Assembly (NCBI GenBank): GCA_016720425.1
Contig: JADKKQ010000004.1
Coordinates: 1 to 64,000, forward strand
DNA: 64,000 bases
Direction of reading: 5' to 3'
From: Betaproteobacteria bacterium
GTDB lineage: Bacteria > Pseudomonadota > Gammaproteobacteria > Burkholderiales > Casimicrobiaceae
Shown: positions 48,441 through 56,576 of the stretch, piece after piece
How the letters are laid out: each line of letters begins with the position of its first letter
How positions within the stretch are numbered: position 1 is the stretch's first letter
Position numbers and translations under genes: made by a program
Notes under the pieces: generated by a model
Database searches by the model: none
Seen by the model: the letters and a program-made list of their open reading frames with translations, nothing else
Told to the model about the DNA's origin: nothing

Positions 48441-48524
48441 CCGCCGCAGCGGCGGACGGGCGCGGTTTCGCTGCGCTGCAGCGCGCGGCATAATGAACTC
48501 CGGACGGGACGGCGGGAGGACTGC

Positions 48525-49379
48525 ATGAACACGATCGCGAAAGTCGGCGTCATCGGCGCCGGGACGATGGGTCACGGCATCGCCCAGGCCTGCGCCGTCG
48601 GCGGGATCGACGTGGTGCTGGTCGACGTCGCCGAGGCGGCGATGCTGCACGGCCTGTCGGCGATCGCCAGCAGCCTCGACCGGCTGGTGAAGAAGGACAA
48701 GCTGGCCGCCGCGGCGAAGGACGCCGCGCTGCACCGCATCCACGGCACGACCGACTACGCGGCGCTGAAGGACTGCGACCTCGTGATCGAGGCCGCGACC
48801 GAGAACGAGGCGCTGAAGCTCGAGATCCTGCGCAAGGTCGACGCCGTCGCCAGGCCCGCCGCGCTGCTCGCCACCAACACCTCGTCGATCTCGATCACCA
48901 AGCTCGCGGCAGCCACCGGTCGCCCCGCGCAGTTCCTGGGCATGCACTTCTTCAACCCGGTGCCGGTGATGGCGCTGGTCGAGCTGATCCGCGGCCTGCA
49001 GACGGCCGACGCCACCGTCGACCGCGTTGCGGCGTTCGCGAAAGCGCTCGGCAAGACGCCGATCGTGGTCAGGAACAGCCCGGGCTTCGTCGTCAACCGC
49101 CTGCTGTGCCCGATGATCAACGAGGCGGTGTTCGTGCTGCAGGAAGGGCTTGCCACCGCCGAGGAGATCGACAGCGGCATGAAGCTCGGCTGCAACCACC
49201 CGATCGGCCCGCTGGCGCTGGCCGACCTGGTGGGCCTCGACGTGATGCTCGCGGTGATGGAGGTCTTCACCCGCGATTTCAACGATCCCAAGTATCGGCC
49301 GGCGCCGCTCCTGCGGGAGATGGTCGCCGCCGGCTACCTCGGCCGCAAGACCGGCCGCGGCTTCTATCACTACGGCTGA
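48525..49379 (+). CDS. 3-hydroxybutyryl-CoA dehydrogenase
   Basis: A 284-residue NAD-dependent 3-hydroxyacyl-CoA dehydrogenase. Rossmann motif GAGTMGHG (about 10-17), the catalytic His in GMHFFNPVPVM and the following Glu region are present. The C-terminal helical domain ends RKTGRGFYHYG. The size fits the short single-function Hbd/PaaH type. GGGAGG precedes the ATG. Co-transcribed with the enoyl-CoA hydratase 11 bases on. Confidence 0.93.
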   Translation: MNTIAKVGVIGAGTMGHGIAQACAVGGIDVVLVDVAEAAMLHGLSAIASSLDRLVKKDKLAAAAKDAALHRIHGTTDYAALKDCDLVIEAATENEALKLEILRKVDAVARPAALLATNTSSISITKLAAATGRPAQFLGMHFFNPVPVMALVELIRGLQTADATVDRVAAFAKALGKTPIVVRNSPGFVVNRLLCPMINEAVFVLQEGLATAEEIDSGMKLGCNHPIGPLALADLVGLDVMLAVMEVFTRDFNDPKYRPAPLLREMVAAGYLGRKTGRGFYHYG

Positions 49380-49390
49380 AGGGGCGCACG

Positions 49391-50176
49391 ATGAGCTTTG
49401 AGACGATCCACCTCGAGGAAAGGGAAACGGGCATCTACCTGCTGACCGTCAACCGGCCGAAGCAGCTCAACGCGCTGTCGCCGCAGGTGCTCTACGAAAT
49501 CGCGGCCGCCGTGGCCGAGGTCGCGGGCCGGTCCGACGCCCGCGTGCTGATGCTGACCGGCGCCGGCGACAAGGCGTTCGTCGCCGGCGCCGACATCGCG
49601 GCGATGAGCTCGATGACGCCGATCGAGGGCCGCGAGTTCGCCTTGAAGGGGCACGCGACGCTGCGCGCGCTGGAACTGGCGCCGTTCCCGGTGATCGCGC
49701 TGGTCAACGGTTTTGCACTGGGCGGCGGCTGCGAGCTCGCGCTGGCCTGCGACTGGATCGTCGCCTCGGACAAGGCGGTCTTCGGGCAGCCCGAGGTGAA
49801 CCTCGGCATCTGCCCCGGCTTCGGCGGCACGCAGCGGCTGGCGCGGGTCGTCGGCAAGTCGATGGCGCTGGAGCTCGTCTGCACCGGGCGCCAGGTGAAG
49901 GCCGACGAGGCGCTGAAGATCGGCCTCGCCAATCACGTCGTCGCCGCCGACGCGCTGCTGGAGCAGGGGCTGAAGCTGGCCCGGATGGTGGCGCAGAAGG
50001 GCCCGGTCGCCGTCAAGATGAGCAAGCACCTGGTGCAGCGCGGTCAGGACATCGACCTCGCCAACGCCAATGCGATGGAGGCCGACGTGTTCGGCTTCCT
50101 CTGCGCCACCGACGACCGGCGCGAAGGCATGGACGCGTTCCTGGCCAAGCGGCCGGCGAAGTTCGCGGGGCGGTGA
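49391..50176 (+). CDS. enoyl-CoA hydratase
   Basis: A 261-residue crotonase-fold enzyme. The oxyanion-hole stretch AGADIAAM is there. Both catalytic glutamates are present, in NGFALGGGCELALACD and FGQPEVNLGI, so hydratase activity is expected. It works with the dehydrogenase upstream on short acyl-CoA esters. Start at 49391 with an acceptable GGGGCGCACG upstream. Confidence 0.93.
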   Translation: MSFETIHLEERETGIYLLTVNRPKQLNALSPQVLYEIAAAVAEVAGRSDARVLMLTGAGDKAFVAGADIAAMSSMTPIEGREFALKGHATLRALELAPFPVIALVNGFALGGGCELALACDWIVASDKAVFGQPEVNLGICPGFGGTQRLARVVGKSMALELVCTGRQVKADEALKIGLANHVVAADALLEQGLKLARMVAQKGPVAVKMSKHLVQRGQDIDLANANAMEADVFGFLCATDDRREGMDAFLAKRPAKFAGR

Positions 50177-50192
50177 GACGAGCGGCCGGCGC

Positions 50193-50214
50193 AATCGCGG
50201 CTGAAGCCGATCCC
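50193..50214 (-). repeat. REP-like half copy
   Basis: AATCGCGGCTGAAGCCGATCCC matches one arm of the element at 33333-33355 (TTCGCGGCTGAAGCGGCTCC). No second arm is seen; it runs into the G tract. Confidence 0.5.
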
Positions 50215-50236
50215 GCGGAGACCCCGGCGGGGGCCT

Positions 50237-50270
50237 GGGGGGGGGGGGGGCGGGGGGGGGGGGGGGGGGG
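50237..50270 (+). repeat. poly-G tract
   Basis: Fourteen G, one C, then nineteen G, preceded by GGCGGGGGCCT. It sits between the enoyl-CoA hydratase stop and the 3' end of the Crp-family gene. It could form G-quadruplexes, or be an assembly or sequencing artefact at a hard homopolymer. Confidence 0.8.
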
Positions 50271-50306
50271 CGGCCGCCCAGGGCCGAGGGGCTCGAGGCC
50301 GTCCGG

Positions 50307-50981
50307 TCAACCCTCGAACTGCCGCAGCCCCTCGAGCGACAGCACGGTGACGCCGCCGTACTCGACGCGCAGCAGCTGCGCCTGCTCGAGGCGCTTCAGG
50401 GCCTGGTTGACCCGCTGCCGCGACAGGCCGGCGAGCTGCCCGAGCTCTTCCTGCGAGATCGGCAGCGCCGGCCCGATGCCCGGATAGAGCGTCGGGTTGA
50501 ACAGCGCCGCCAACCCGCGCGCGAGCCGGGCCTCGGGGCCGAGCAGCCGGTCGTGTTCCACCATGGCGATGAACTGGCCCAGCCGCTCGTTGAGCTGGAT
50601 CAGGACGAAGCGGTTGAAGGTCACGCTGTGGTCGAGCAGCGCCATGAAGGTCGCGCGCGGCATGTAGGCGATGTCGCTGTCGCGCAGCGCCACGATGTCG
50701 TAGCGCCGCGGCTCGTCCTTGAGCAGCGAGCCTTCGCCGAACCAGCCCCCCGAGGGCACGCCGGTGAAGGTCGTGGGCTTGCCGTCCGCCGAGACGTTGG
50801 TCATCTTGACCAGGCCGTCGATGACGCCGATCCAGTGCTCGACCGGCTGCCCCTTGCGGCAGACGAGGGATCCCACGGGGCAGTGGCGCGTGATCGTCTC
50901 CGTCTCGACCCGCAGCCTGAGCTCCGCGGGCAGTGCGCGGGCCCAGGCACTGGCTTCCAGCATCTCTTGCAGCGATTTCAT
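50307..50981 (-). CDS. Crp/Fnr-family regulator
   Basis: A 224-residue regulator. A cyclic-nucleotide-binding-type barrel (about 20-130) precedes a dimer helix and a winged helix-turn-helix (150-215) with SQEELGQLAGLSRQRVNQAL. There is no N-terminal cysteine cluster of the Fnr type, and the phosphate-binding cassette of cAMP receptors is poorly kept (GEGSLLKDEPRRYDIVAL), so the signal is not obvious. Divergent from the acyl-CoA synthetase operon, with two copies of a palindromic site between. Confidence 0.9.
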   Translation of the reverse strand: MKSLQEMLEASAWARALPAELRLRVETETITRHCPVGSLVCRKGQPVEHWIGVIDGLVKMTNVSADGKPTTFTGVPSGGWFGEGSLLKDEPRRYDIVALRDSDIAYMPRATFMALLDHSVTFNRFVLIQLNERLGQFIAMVEHDRLLGPEARLARGLAALFNPTLYPGIGPALPISQEELGQLAGLSRQRVNQALKRLEQAQLLRVEYGGVTVLSLEGLRQFEG

Positions 50982-51013
50982 CGGATGGCGCGTGACCGGC
51001 AGTTGGCGATGGA

Positions 51014-51117
51014 TTGTCGGCGCGACGACAACGCGCGCCGGCGCGACGCACTACATTGCTTGTGTTCCTCCGCGAATTTTACGCGCAGCGGCGGCAATCG
51101 TCGCCGCGACGACAATC
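51014..51117. promoter_or_regulatory. two palindromic operator candidates
   Basis: Site 1, TTGTCGGCGCGACGACAA (51014-51031), is near-palindromic. Site 2, AATCGTCGCCGCGACGACAA (51096-51115), has the same core. A weaker third copy is GGCGACGCGCGACAAC (51150-51165). Site 1 is 33 bases before the crp-type start. They probably bind the divergent Crp-family protein. The rest of 50982-51285 holds nothing else that I can support. Confidence 0.5.
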
Positions 51118-51285
51118 GATCGCCGCTGCGCTGCAGCCGACCTTCGTGGGGCGACGCGCGACAACCCGCCCATTGCCGTGGTCTTGCGTACCACCTAAGA
51201 TGGGCGACCCGCCGGAAAGAGCCAGACAGGGGCAACGACCCACGGCCGCCGGCAAGAGGTTGCAGGACCAGGAGGGCAGGAGGAG

Positions 51286-53232
51286 ATGGAACCCCGGCGC
51301 GACACGTTCCCGCGGCTGCTGCTGCATCACGCAGACGTGCGCGGCGCGCATCCTTCGGTGCGCGAGAAGGACCTCGGCATCTGGCAGACCTGGACCTGGG
51401 GCGACGTGGCCGCCGAAGTGCGTGCGCTCGCCTGCGGGCTCGCCGCCCAGGGCTTCCGGCGCGGCATGCACCTCGCGATCATCGGCGACAACCGCCCCCG
51501 CCTCTACTGGACGATGGCCGCGGTGCAGGCGCTGGGCGGCGTGCCGGTGCCGCTCTATCAGGACGCCGTGGCCGAGGAGATGGTCTACGTGCTGAACGAC
51601 GCGGACGTCCAGTTCGCGCTGGTCGAGGACCAGGAGCAGGTCGACAAGATGCTGGAGATCCGGGAACGCTGCCCCCGGCTCCTGCACATCGTCTACGACG
51701 ACCCGCGGGGACTGCGCCACTACACGCAGGAGTTCCTGCACAGCTACGACGAGATCCAGGCGCTGGGTCGGGCGCACCACGACGCCCACCCCGACTTCTT
51801 TCCTTCGGCGGTCGCCGAAGCGCAGCCGGACGACGTCGCCGTGATGATCTACACGTCCGGGACCACCGGCAAGCCGAAGGGCGTGTGCCTGACGCACGAC
51901 GCGCTGATCGCCGCCGCGCGCGGCGGCGTCCAGTTCGACCGGCTGACGCCCGACGAGGACGTGCTGTCCTACCTGCCGATGGCCTGGATCGGCGACCACC
52001 TGTTCTCGTACTGCGAGGCGCTGGTCGCCGGCTTCACCATCAACTGCCCGGAATCCGGGGACACGGTGATGACCGACCTGCGCGAGATCGGCCCGACGTT
52101 CTACTTCGCGCCGCCGCGCGTCTTCGAGAACCTGTTGACGCAGGTGACGATACGCATGGAGGACGCGGGGGCGCTGAAGCGCCTGGCGTTCCGCTACTTC
52201 ATGAACGTGGCGCGCCGCTGCGGCGCCGAGATCCTGGACGGCAAGGGCGGCGTGTCGCTCGCCGACCGCGTGCTCTACGGGCTGGGCAAGATTCTCATCT
52301 ACGGCCCGCTGCGCAACGTGCTCGGCATGAGCCGGATCCGCGTGGCGTACACGGCCGGAGCGGCCATCGGGCCCGACCTGTTCCGCTTCTACCGCTCCAT
52401 CGGCATCAACATGAAGCAGCTCTACGGCGCGACCGAGACCTGCGCCTACGTCTGCCTGCAGCCCGACGGCGACATCAAGCTCGACTCGGTGGGCAAGCCG
52501 GCGCCGGGCGTCGAGGTGAAGATCGCCGACAGCGGCGAAGTGCTGGTGCGCAGCCCAGCGATGCTGAAGGAGTACTACAAGCGCCCGGACGCCACCGCCG
52601 AGTCGATCGACGGCGAAGGCTACTTCCACACCGGCGACGCCGGCATCTTCGACCCGGACGGCCACCTCAAGATCATCGATCGCGCCAAGGACGTCGGCAA
52701 GCTGGCCAACGGCGCGCTGTTCGCGCCGAACTACGTCGAGAACAAGCTCAAGTTCTTCTCCCACATCAAGGAGGCGGTCACCTTCGGCCACGGCCGCGAG
52801 CAGGTGTGCGCGTTCATCAACATCGACATGTCGGCCGTCGGCAACTGGGCGGAACGGCGCGGCATACCGTACTCGGGCTACACCGACCTCGCCGGCCGCG
52901 TGGAGGTCGGCGACCTGATCCAGGAGTGCGTCGAGAAGGTGAACGCCGAGCTGGCGCACGACCCCGTGCTCTGCCACTCGCAGGTGCGCCGCTTCCTCGT
53001 GCTGCACAAGGAGCTCGATCCCGACGACGACGAGCTCACCCGCACCCGCAAGGTGCGCCGCGGTTTCATCGCCGAGAAGTACGCGGTGCTCACCGACGCG
53101 CTCTACGGCGGCAGGGAGCACCAGTTCATCGAGACCCAGGTGAAGTTCGAGGACGGCCGCGTCGGCGCCATCAGCGCCGACCTCCGGATCCGCGACGCCA
53201 GGGTCTTCGATCCCGTCGCGGCGGCGGCCTGA
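51286..53232 (+). CDS. long-chain-type acyl-CoA synthetase (AMP-forming)
   Basis: A 648-residue adenylate-forming ligase that activates a carboxylic acid with ATP and CoA. The P-loop is YTSGTTGKPKG near residue 190, then YGATETCAY, HTGDAG and the DRAKDVGKLANG hinge. Length and layout fit the long-chain/AMP-binding group rather than acetate CoA ligases. GGAGGAG precedes the ATG. It heads an operon with a Liv-type importer and a second, PaaK-like ligase, so the acid is likely brought in by that importer. Substrate unknown. Confidence 0.92.
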   Translation: MEPRRDTFPRLLLHHADVRGAHPSVREKDLGIWQTWTWGDVAAEVRALACGLAAQGFRRGMHLAIIGDNRPRLYWTMAAVQALGGVPVPLYQDAVAEEMVYVLNDADVQFALVEDQEQVDKMLEIRERCPRLLHIVYDDPRGLRHYTQEFLHSYDEIQALGRAHHDAHPDFFPSAVAEAQPDDVAVMIYTSGTTGKPKGVCLTHDALIAAARGGVQFDRLTPDEDVLSYLPMAWIGDHLFSYCEALVAGFTINCPESGDTVMTDLREIGPTFYFAPPRVFENLLTQVTIRMEDAGALKRLAFRYFMNVARRCGAEILDGKGGVSLADRVLYGLGKILIYGPLRNVLGMSRIRVAYTAGAAIGPDLFRFYRSIGINMKQLYGATETCAYVCLQPDGDIKLDSVGKPAPGVEVKIADSGEVLVRSPAMLKEYYKRPDATAESIDGEGYFHTGDAGIFDPDGHLKIIDRAKDVGKLANGALFAPNYVENKLKFFSHIKEAVTFGHGREQVCAFINIDMSAVGNWAERRGIPYSGYTDLAGRVEVGDLIQECVEKVNAELAHDPVLCHSQVRRFLVLHKELDPDDDELTRTRKVRRGFIAEKYAVLTDALYGGREHQFIETQVKFEDGRVGAISADLRIRDARVFDPVAAAA

Positions 53233-53237
53233 CCGCC

Positions 53238-54431
53238 ATGGCCGAGCCATCGATGCGGGACCGGATCACGCTGCACGACAGCATCGGTGCGATGGAGGCC
53301 GACTTCACCGGCATGACGTTCACGACCGAGGCCGAGGTCGAGGAGTTCTACGACGAGGTGGACCGCCGGATGGAGGCCACCGGCAAGCGCTGGTACTTCC
53401 TCGTGATCTACACCGACTGCGTCATCGTGCCCGAAGTCTGGGACCGCTTCGCCGCTCGCGGGAAGATCACCAACATCAAATACGGGCTCGGCACGGTGCG
53501 GGTGGGCACCAGCGCCGGGACGCGGGAGGCGATCCGCCAGCGCGCGCAGCGCGAGATGTTCCGCGCCAACATCTACGACACCCGCGACCAGGCGATCCTC
53601 GCGCTGGGCGAGATGCGCAAGCGGCGGGAGACGCTCGGCGGGGCGGCGGCGGCGGGCTCCGGCGAGACGCAGACCATCCTCAGCGTCGAGGAGATCCACC
53701 TCAACTTCGGCGGCGTCAAGGCGATCACCAACGTCGGGTTCGCGGTCAACCGCGGCGAGATCTCGTCGATCATCGGCCCCAACGGCGCCGGCAAGAGCTC
53801 GATGCTCAACGTCATCAGCGGCTTCTACCGCCCCTCGCGCGGCCGGATCTACTACGAGGGCAAGGACCGCACCCACCTCGCGGCGCACGACGTCGCCCGG
53901 CTGGGTTTCGCGCGCACGTTCCAGAACATCGCGCTGTTCAAGGGCATGACGACGCTCGACAACATCATGACCGGGCGCTCGCTGAAGATAAAGGGCAACT
54001 TCCTGACCGACGCGCTGTACTGGGGGTTCGCGCAGAAGGAGGAGACGGCACAGCGCGAGCGCGTCGAGAGGATCATCGACTTCCTGGAGATCCAGGCGGT
54101 CCGCAAGACGCCGGTGGGCCGATTGCCCTACGGCCTGCAGAAGCGCGTCGAGCTCGCGCGGGCGCTGGCGATGGAGCCCAAGGTGCTGCTGCTCGACGAG
54201 CCGATGGCGGGCATGAACGTCGAGGAGAAGGAGGACATGGTCCGCTTCATCCTCGACGTCAACGACCAATGGGGCACGACGATCATCCTGATCGAGCACG
54301 ACATGGGCGTCGTGATGGACATCTCCGATTTCGTCGTGGTGATGGACCACGGCGGCAAGATCGCCGAGGGCACGCCGGGCGAAGTGAAGTCGGATCCGGT
54401 CGTGATCCGCGCCTACCTGGGCGCGCACTGA
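53238..54431 (+). CDS. livG: Liv-type ABC ATPase (LivG) with extra N-terminal domain
   Basis: A 397-residue protein. Residues about 144-397 are a normal LivG ATPase: GPNGAGKSS near 180, FQNIALFKGMT, a signature reading LPYGLQKRVELA instead of LSGGQ, LLLDEPMAGMN and the EHDMGVVMDISD loop. Residues 1-135 form an extra domain starting SMRDRITLHDS and including RWYFLVIYTDCVIVPEVWDRF. I do not recognise it; it has alpha/beta character and no membrane helix. LivG is normally about 255 residues. Starts six bases behind the ligase gene. Confidence 0.9.
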   Translation: MAEPSMRDRITLHDSIGAMEADFTGMTFTTEAEVEEFYDEVDRRMEATGKRWYFLVIYTDCVIVPEVWDRFAARGKITNIKYGLGTVRVGTSAGTREAIRQRAQREMFRANIYDTRDQAILALGEMRKRRETLGGAAAAGSGETQTILSVEEIHLNFGGVKAITNVGFAVNRGEISSIIGPNGAGKSSMLNVISGFYRPSRGRIYYEGKDRTHLAAHDVARLGFARTFQNIALFKGMTTLDNIMTGRSLKIKGNFLTDALYWGFAQKEETAQRERVERIIDFLEIQAVRKTPVGRLPYGLQKRVELARALAMEPKVLLLDEPMAGMNVEEKEDMVRFILDVNDQWGTTIILIEHDMGVVMDISDFVVVMDHGGKIAEGTPGEVKSDPVVIRAYLGAH

Positions 54432-54447
54432 AGAGACAGGGCCACCG

Positions 54448-55347
54448 ATGAACTGGCAATTTTTCGTCGAAGTGCTGGTCAGCGGGCTGCTCGCCGGCAT
54501 CATGTACTCGCTGGTGGCGCTCGGCTTCGTGCTGATCTACAAGGCCTCCGGGGTCTTCAACTTCGCGCAGGGCGCGATGGTGTTCTTCGCCGCGCTGACG
54601 TTCGTGTCGCTGGTCGAGCGCGGGATGAACTTCTGGATCGCCGTCGTGGTCACGCTGGCAGTGATGGTGGTGGTGGGGATCGCGATCGAGCGGCTGGTGC
54701 TGCGACCCCTGGTCAACCAGCCGCAGATCACGCTGTTCATGGCCACGATCGGGCTGACCTTCGTCCTGGAGGGGCTCGCCCAGCTCCTCTGGGGGTCGCA
54801 GCCCCACGGACTCGAGCTCGGGATTCCCGACGTGCCGATACAGTGGCTCGCCGACAACGCGAACATCAATATCAGCCAGTTCGACGTGTTCGCGGGACTG
54901 ATCGCCGGCGCGCTGGTCGCCGGACTGGCGGTGTTCTTCCAGACGACGCGCATCGGCCGCGCGCTGCGCGCCGTGGCCGACGACCATCAGGCGGCGCTTG
55001 CGGTGGGCATTCCGCTCCGGCAGATCTGGGCGATCGTGTGGGCGGTGGCCGGCTTCGTCGCGCTGGTGGCGGGGCTCATGTGGGGGGCGCGCAACGGCGT
55101 GCAGTTCGCGCTGACGTTCATCGCCCTGAAGGCGCTGCCGGTGCTGATCCTGGGCGGCTTCGAGTCGGTCGCCGGGGCGATCGTCGGCGGGCTCATCATC
55201 GGCGCGTCGGAGAAGCTCGCCGAGGTCTATCTCGGCCCCTACGTCGGCGGCGGCATCGAGTCCTGGTTCCCGTACGTGCTCGCGCTGGCCTTCCTGCTGA
55301 TTCGGCCCGAGGGGCTGTTCGGCGAGCGGCGCATCGAGCGGGTCTAG
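54448..55347 (+). CDS. livH: Liv-type ABC permease (LivH)
   Basis: A 299-residue inner-membrane permease with about eight helices. Typical stretches are GIMYSLVALGFVLIYKASGV, FNFAQGAMV and the cytoplasmic ALRAVADDHQAALAVGIP loop that contacts the ATPase. It is the first of the two permeases. Confidence 0.93.
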   Translation: MNWQFFVEVLVSGLLAGIMYSLVALGFVLIYKASGVFNFAQGAMVFFAALTFVSLVERGMNFWIAVVVTLAVMVVVGIAIERLVLRPLVNQPQITLFMATIGLTFVLEGLAQLLWGSQPHGLELGIPDVPIQWLADNANINISQFDVFAGLIAGALVAGLAVFFQTTRIGRALRAVADDHQAALAVGIPLRQIWAIVWAVAGFVALVAGLMWGARNGVQFALTFIALKALPVLILGGFESVAGAIVGGLIIGASEKLAEVYLGPYVGGGIESWFPYVLALAFLLIRPEGLFGERRIERV

Positions 55348-55359
55348 GAGAGGCGAGTC

Positions 55360-56436
55360 GTGCTCTATCGCGAAGCAGGCCAGTTCAAGACCACCTACGC
55401 CGCCGATCAGCAGGTGTTTCCGATCCGGCAGGATCGCATCGCCGTCGCGGCGCTGCTCGTCGTCGCCTTCGTCGGCGTGCCGCTGTTCGCCAACCAGTAC
55501 TGGCTGTCGGCGATCCTGACGCCGTTCCTGATCCTGGCGCTGGCCACGCTGGGGCTGAACATCCTCACCGGCTACGCGGGCCAGCTGTCGCTGGGCACCG
55601 CGGCGTTCATGGCGGTGGGGGCCTTCATGGCGTACAACTTCGCGCTGCGCCTGCCGTGGATGCCGATCCTCGTGTCGTTCATGCTGGCCGGCCTGTGCGC
55701 CGCCGCCGTCGGCATCGTCTTCGGGCTGCCGTCGCTGCGCATCAAGGGCTTCTACCTCGCCGTCGCCACGCTGGCCTGCCAGTTCTTCGTGCTGTGGGCG
55801 CTGCAGCGCGTCGGCTGGTTCACCAACGACAGCGCATCCGGCGTGATCACCGCGCAGAAGATGGTGATCCTCGGCTACACCTTCGAGTCGCCGGCGGACA
55901 AGTACATGCTGACCCTCTGCGTCGTCGCGGTGCTCGCGGTGCTGGCCAAGAACATGCTGCGCAGCGAGACCGGGCGCAAGTTCATGGCGGTGCGCGACAT
56001 GGACATCGCCGCCGAGGTGATCGGCATCCGGATGATGCAGACCAAGCTGCTGGCCTTCGGGATCAGCTCGTTCTATTGCGGTGTCGCCGGCGCGCTGTAC
56101 GCCTACGCCTACCTCGGCACCGTCGAGCCCGAGGCGTTCAACCTCGACCTGTCGTTCCGGATCCTGTTCATGGTGATCATCGGCGGCGTGGGCAGCATCC
56201 TCGGCTCGTTCATGGGCGCCGCGTTCATCGTGCTGCTGCCGATCTTCCTCAACACCGTCGCGGGGCCGATCGAGCACCTGCTCGGCATCACGCTGCCGTC
56301 CGGGCTGATGTCCAACCTGGAACTGATCGTCTTCGGGGCGCTGATCATCTTCTTCCTGATCGTCGAGCCGCACGGCCTCGCCCGGCTGTGGCAGATCGGC
56401 AAGGAGAAGCTGCGCCTGTGGCCGTTTCCGCACTGA
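55360..56436 (+). CDS. livM: Liv-type ABC permease (LivM)
   Basis: A 358-residue inner-membrane permease. The family motif NILTGYAGQLSLGTAAFMAVG and the ATPase-contact loop FMAVRDMDIAAEVIGI are clear. A hydrophilic N-terminal ~25 residues precede the first helix. GGAGAGGCGAGTC is before the start. Same operon. Confidence 0.93.
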   Translation: MLYREAGQFKTTYAADQQVFPIRQDRIAVAALLVVAFVGVPLFANQYWLSAILTPFLILALATLGLNILTGYAGQLSLGTAAFMAVGAFMAYNFALRLPWMPILVSFMLAGLCAAAVGIVFGLPSLRIKGFYLAVATLACQFFVLWALQRVGWFTNDSASGVITAQKMVILGYTFESPADKYMLTLCVVAVLAVLAKNMLRSETGRKFMAVRDMDIAAEVIGIRMMQTKLLAFGISSFYCGVAGALYAYAYLGTVEPEAFNLDLSFRILFMVIIGGVGSILGSFMGAAFIVLLPIFLNTVAGPIEHLLGITLPSGLMSNLELIVFGALIIFFLIVEPHGLARLWQIGKEKLRLWPFPH

Positions 56437-56513
56437 TGCGGCGTCGCCGCGCGATCCGCAGCGGCCCGCATGGACGTACCGTTGTTGCCGGGGGTAGTCG
56501 TTGACGACGGGTT

Positions 56514-56540
56514 CCGGCTTGGCGCTGCCGCGCAAGCCGG
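56514..56540 (+). promoter_or_regulatory. hairpin before binding-protein gene
   Basis: CCGGCTTGGCGC-TGCC-GCGCAAGCCGG folds with one bulge. It lies in the 140-base gap between livM and the binding-protein gene, 36 bases before the ATG. It may be a mRNA-processing or attenuation point; there is no T run. Confidence 0.4.
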
Positions 56541-56576
56541 GCCCGATGACCAGGATGTTGTCCTAGGAGGAACACC

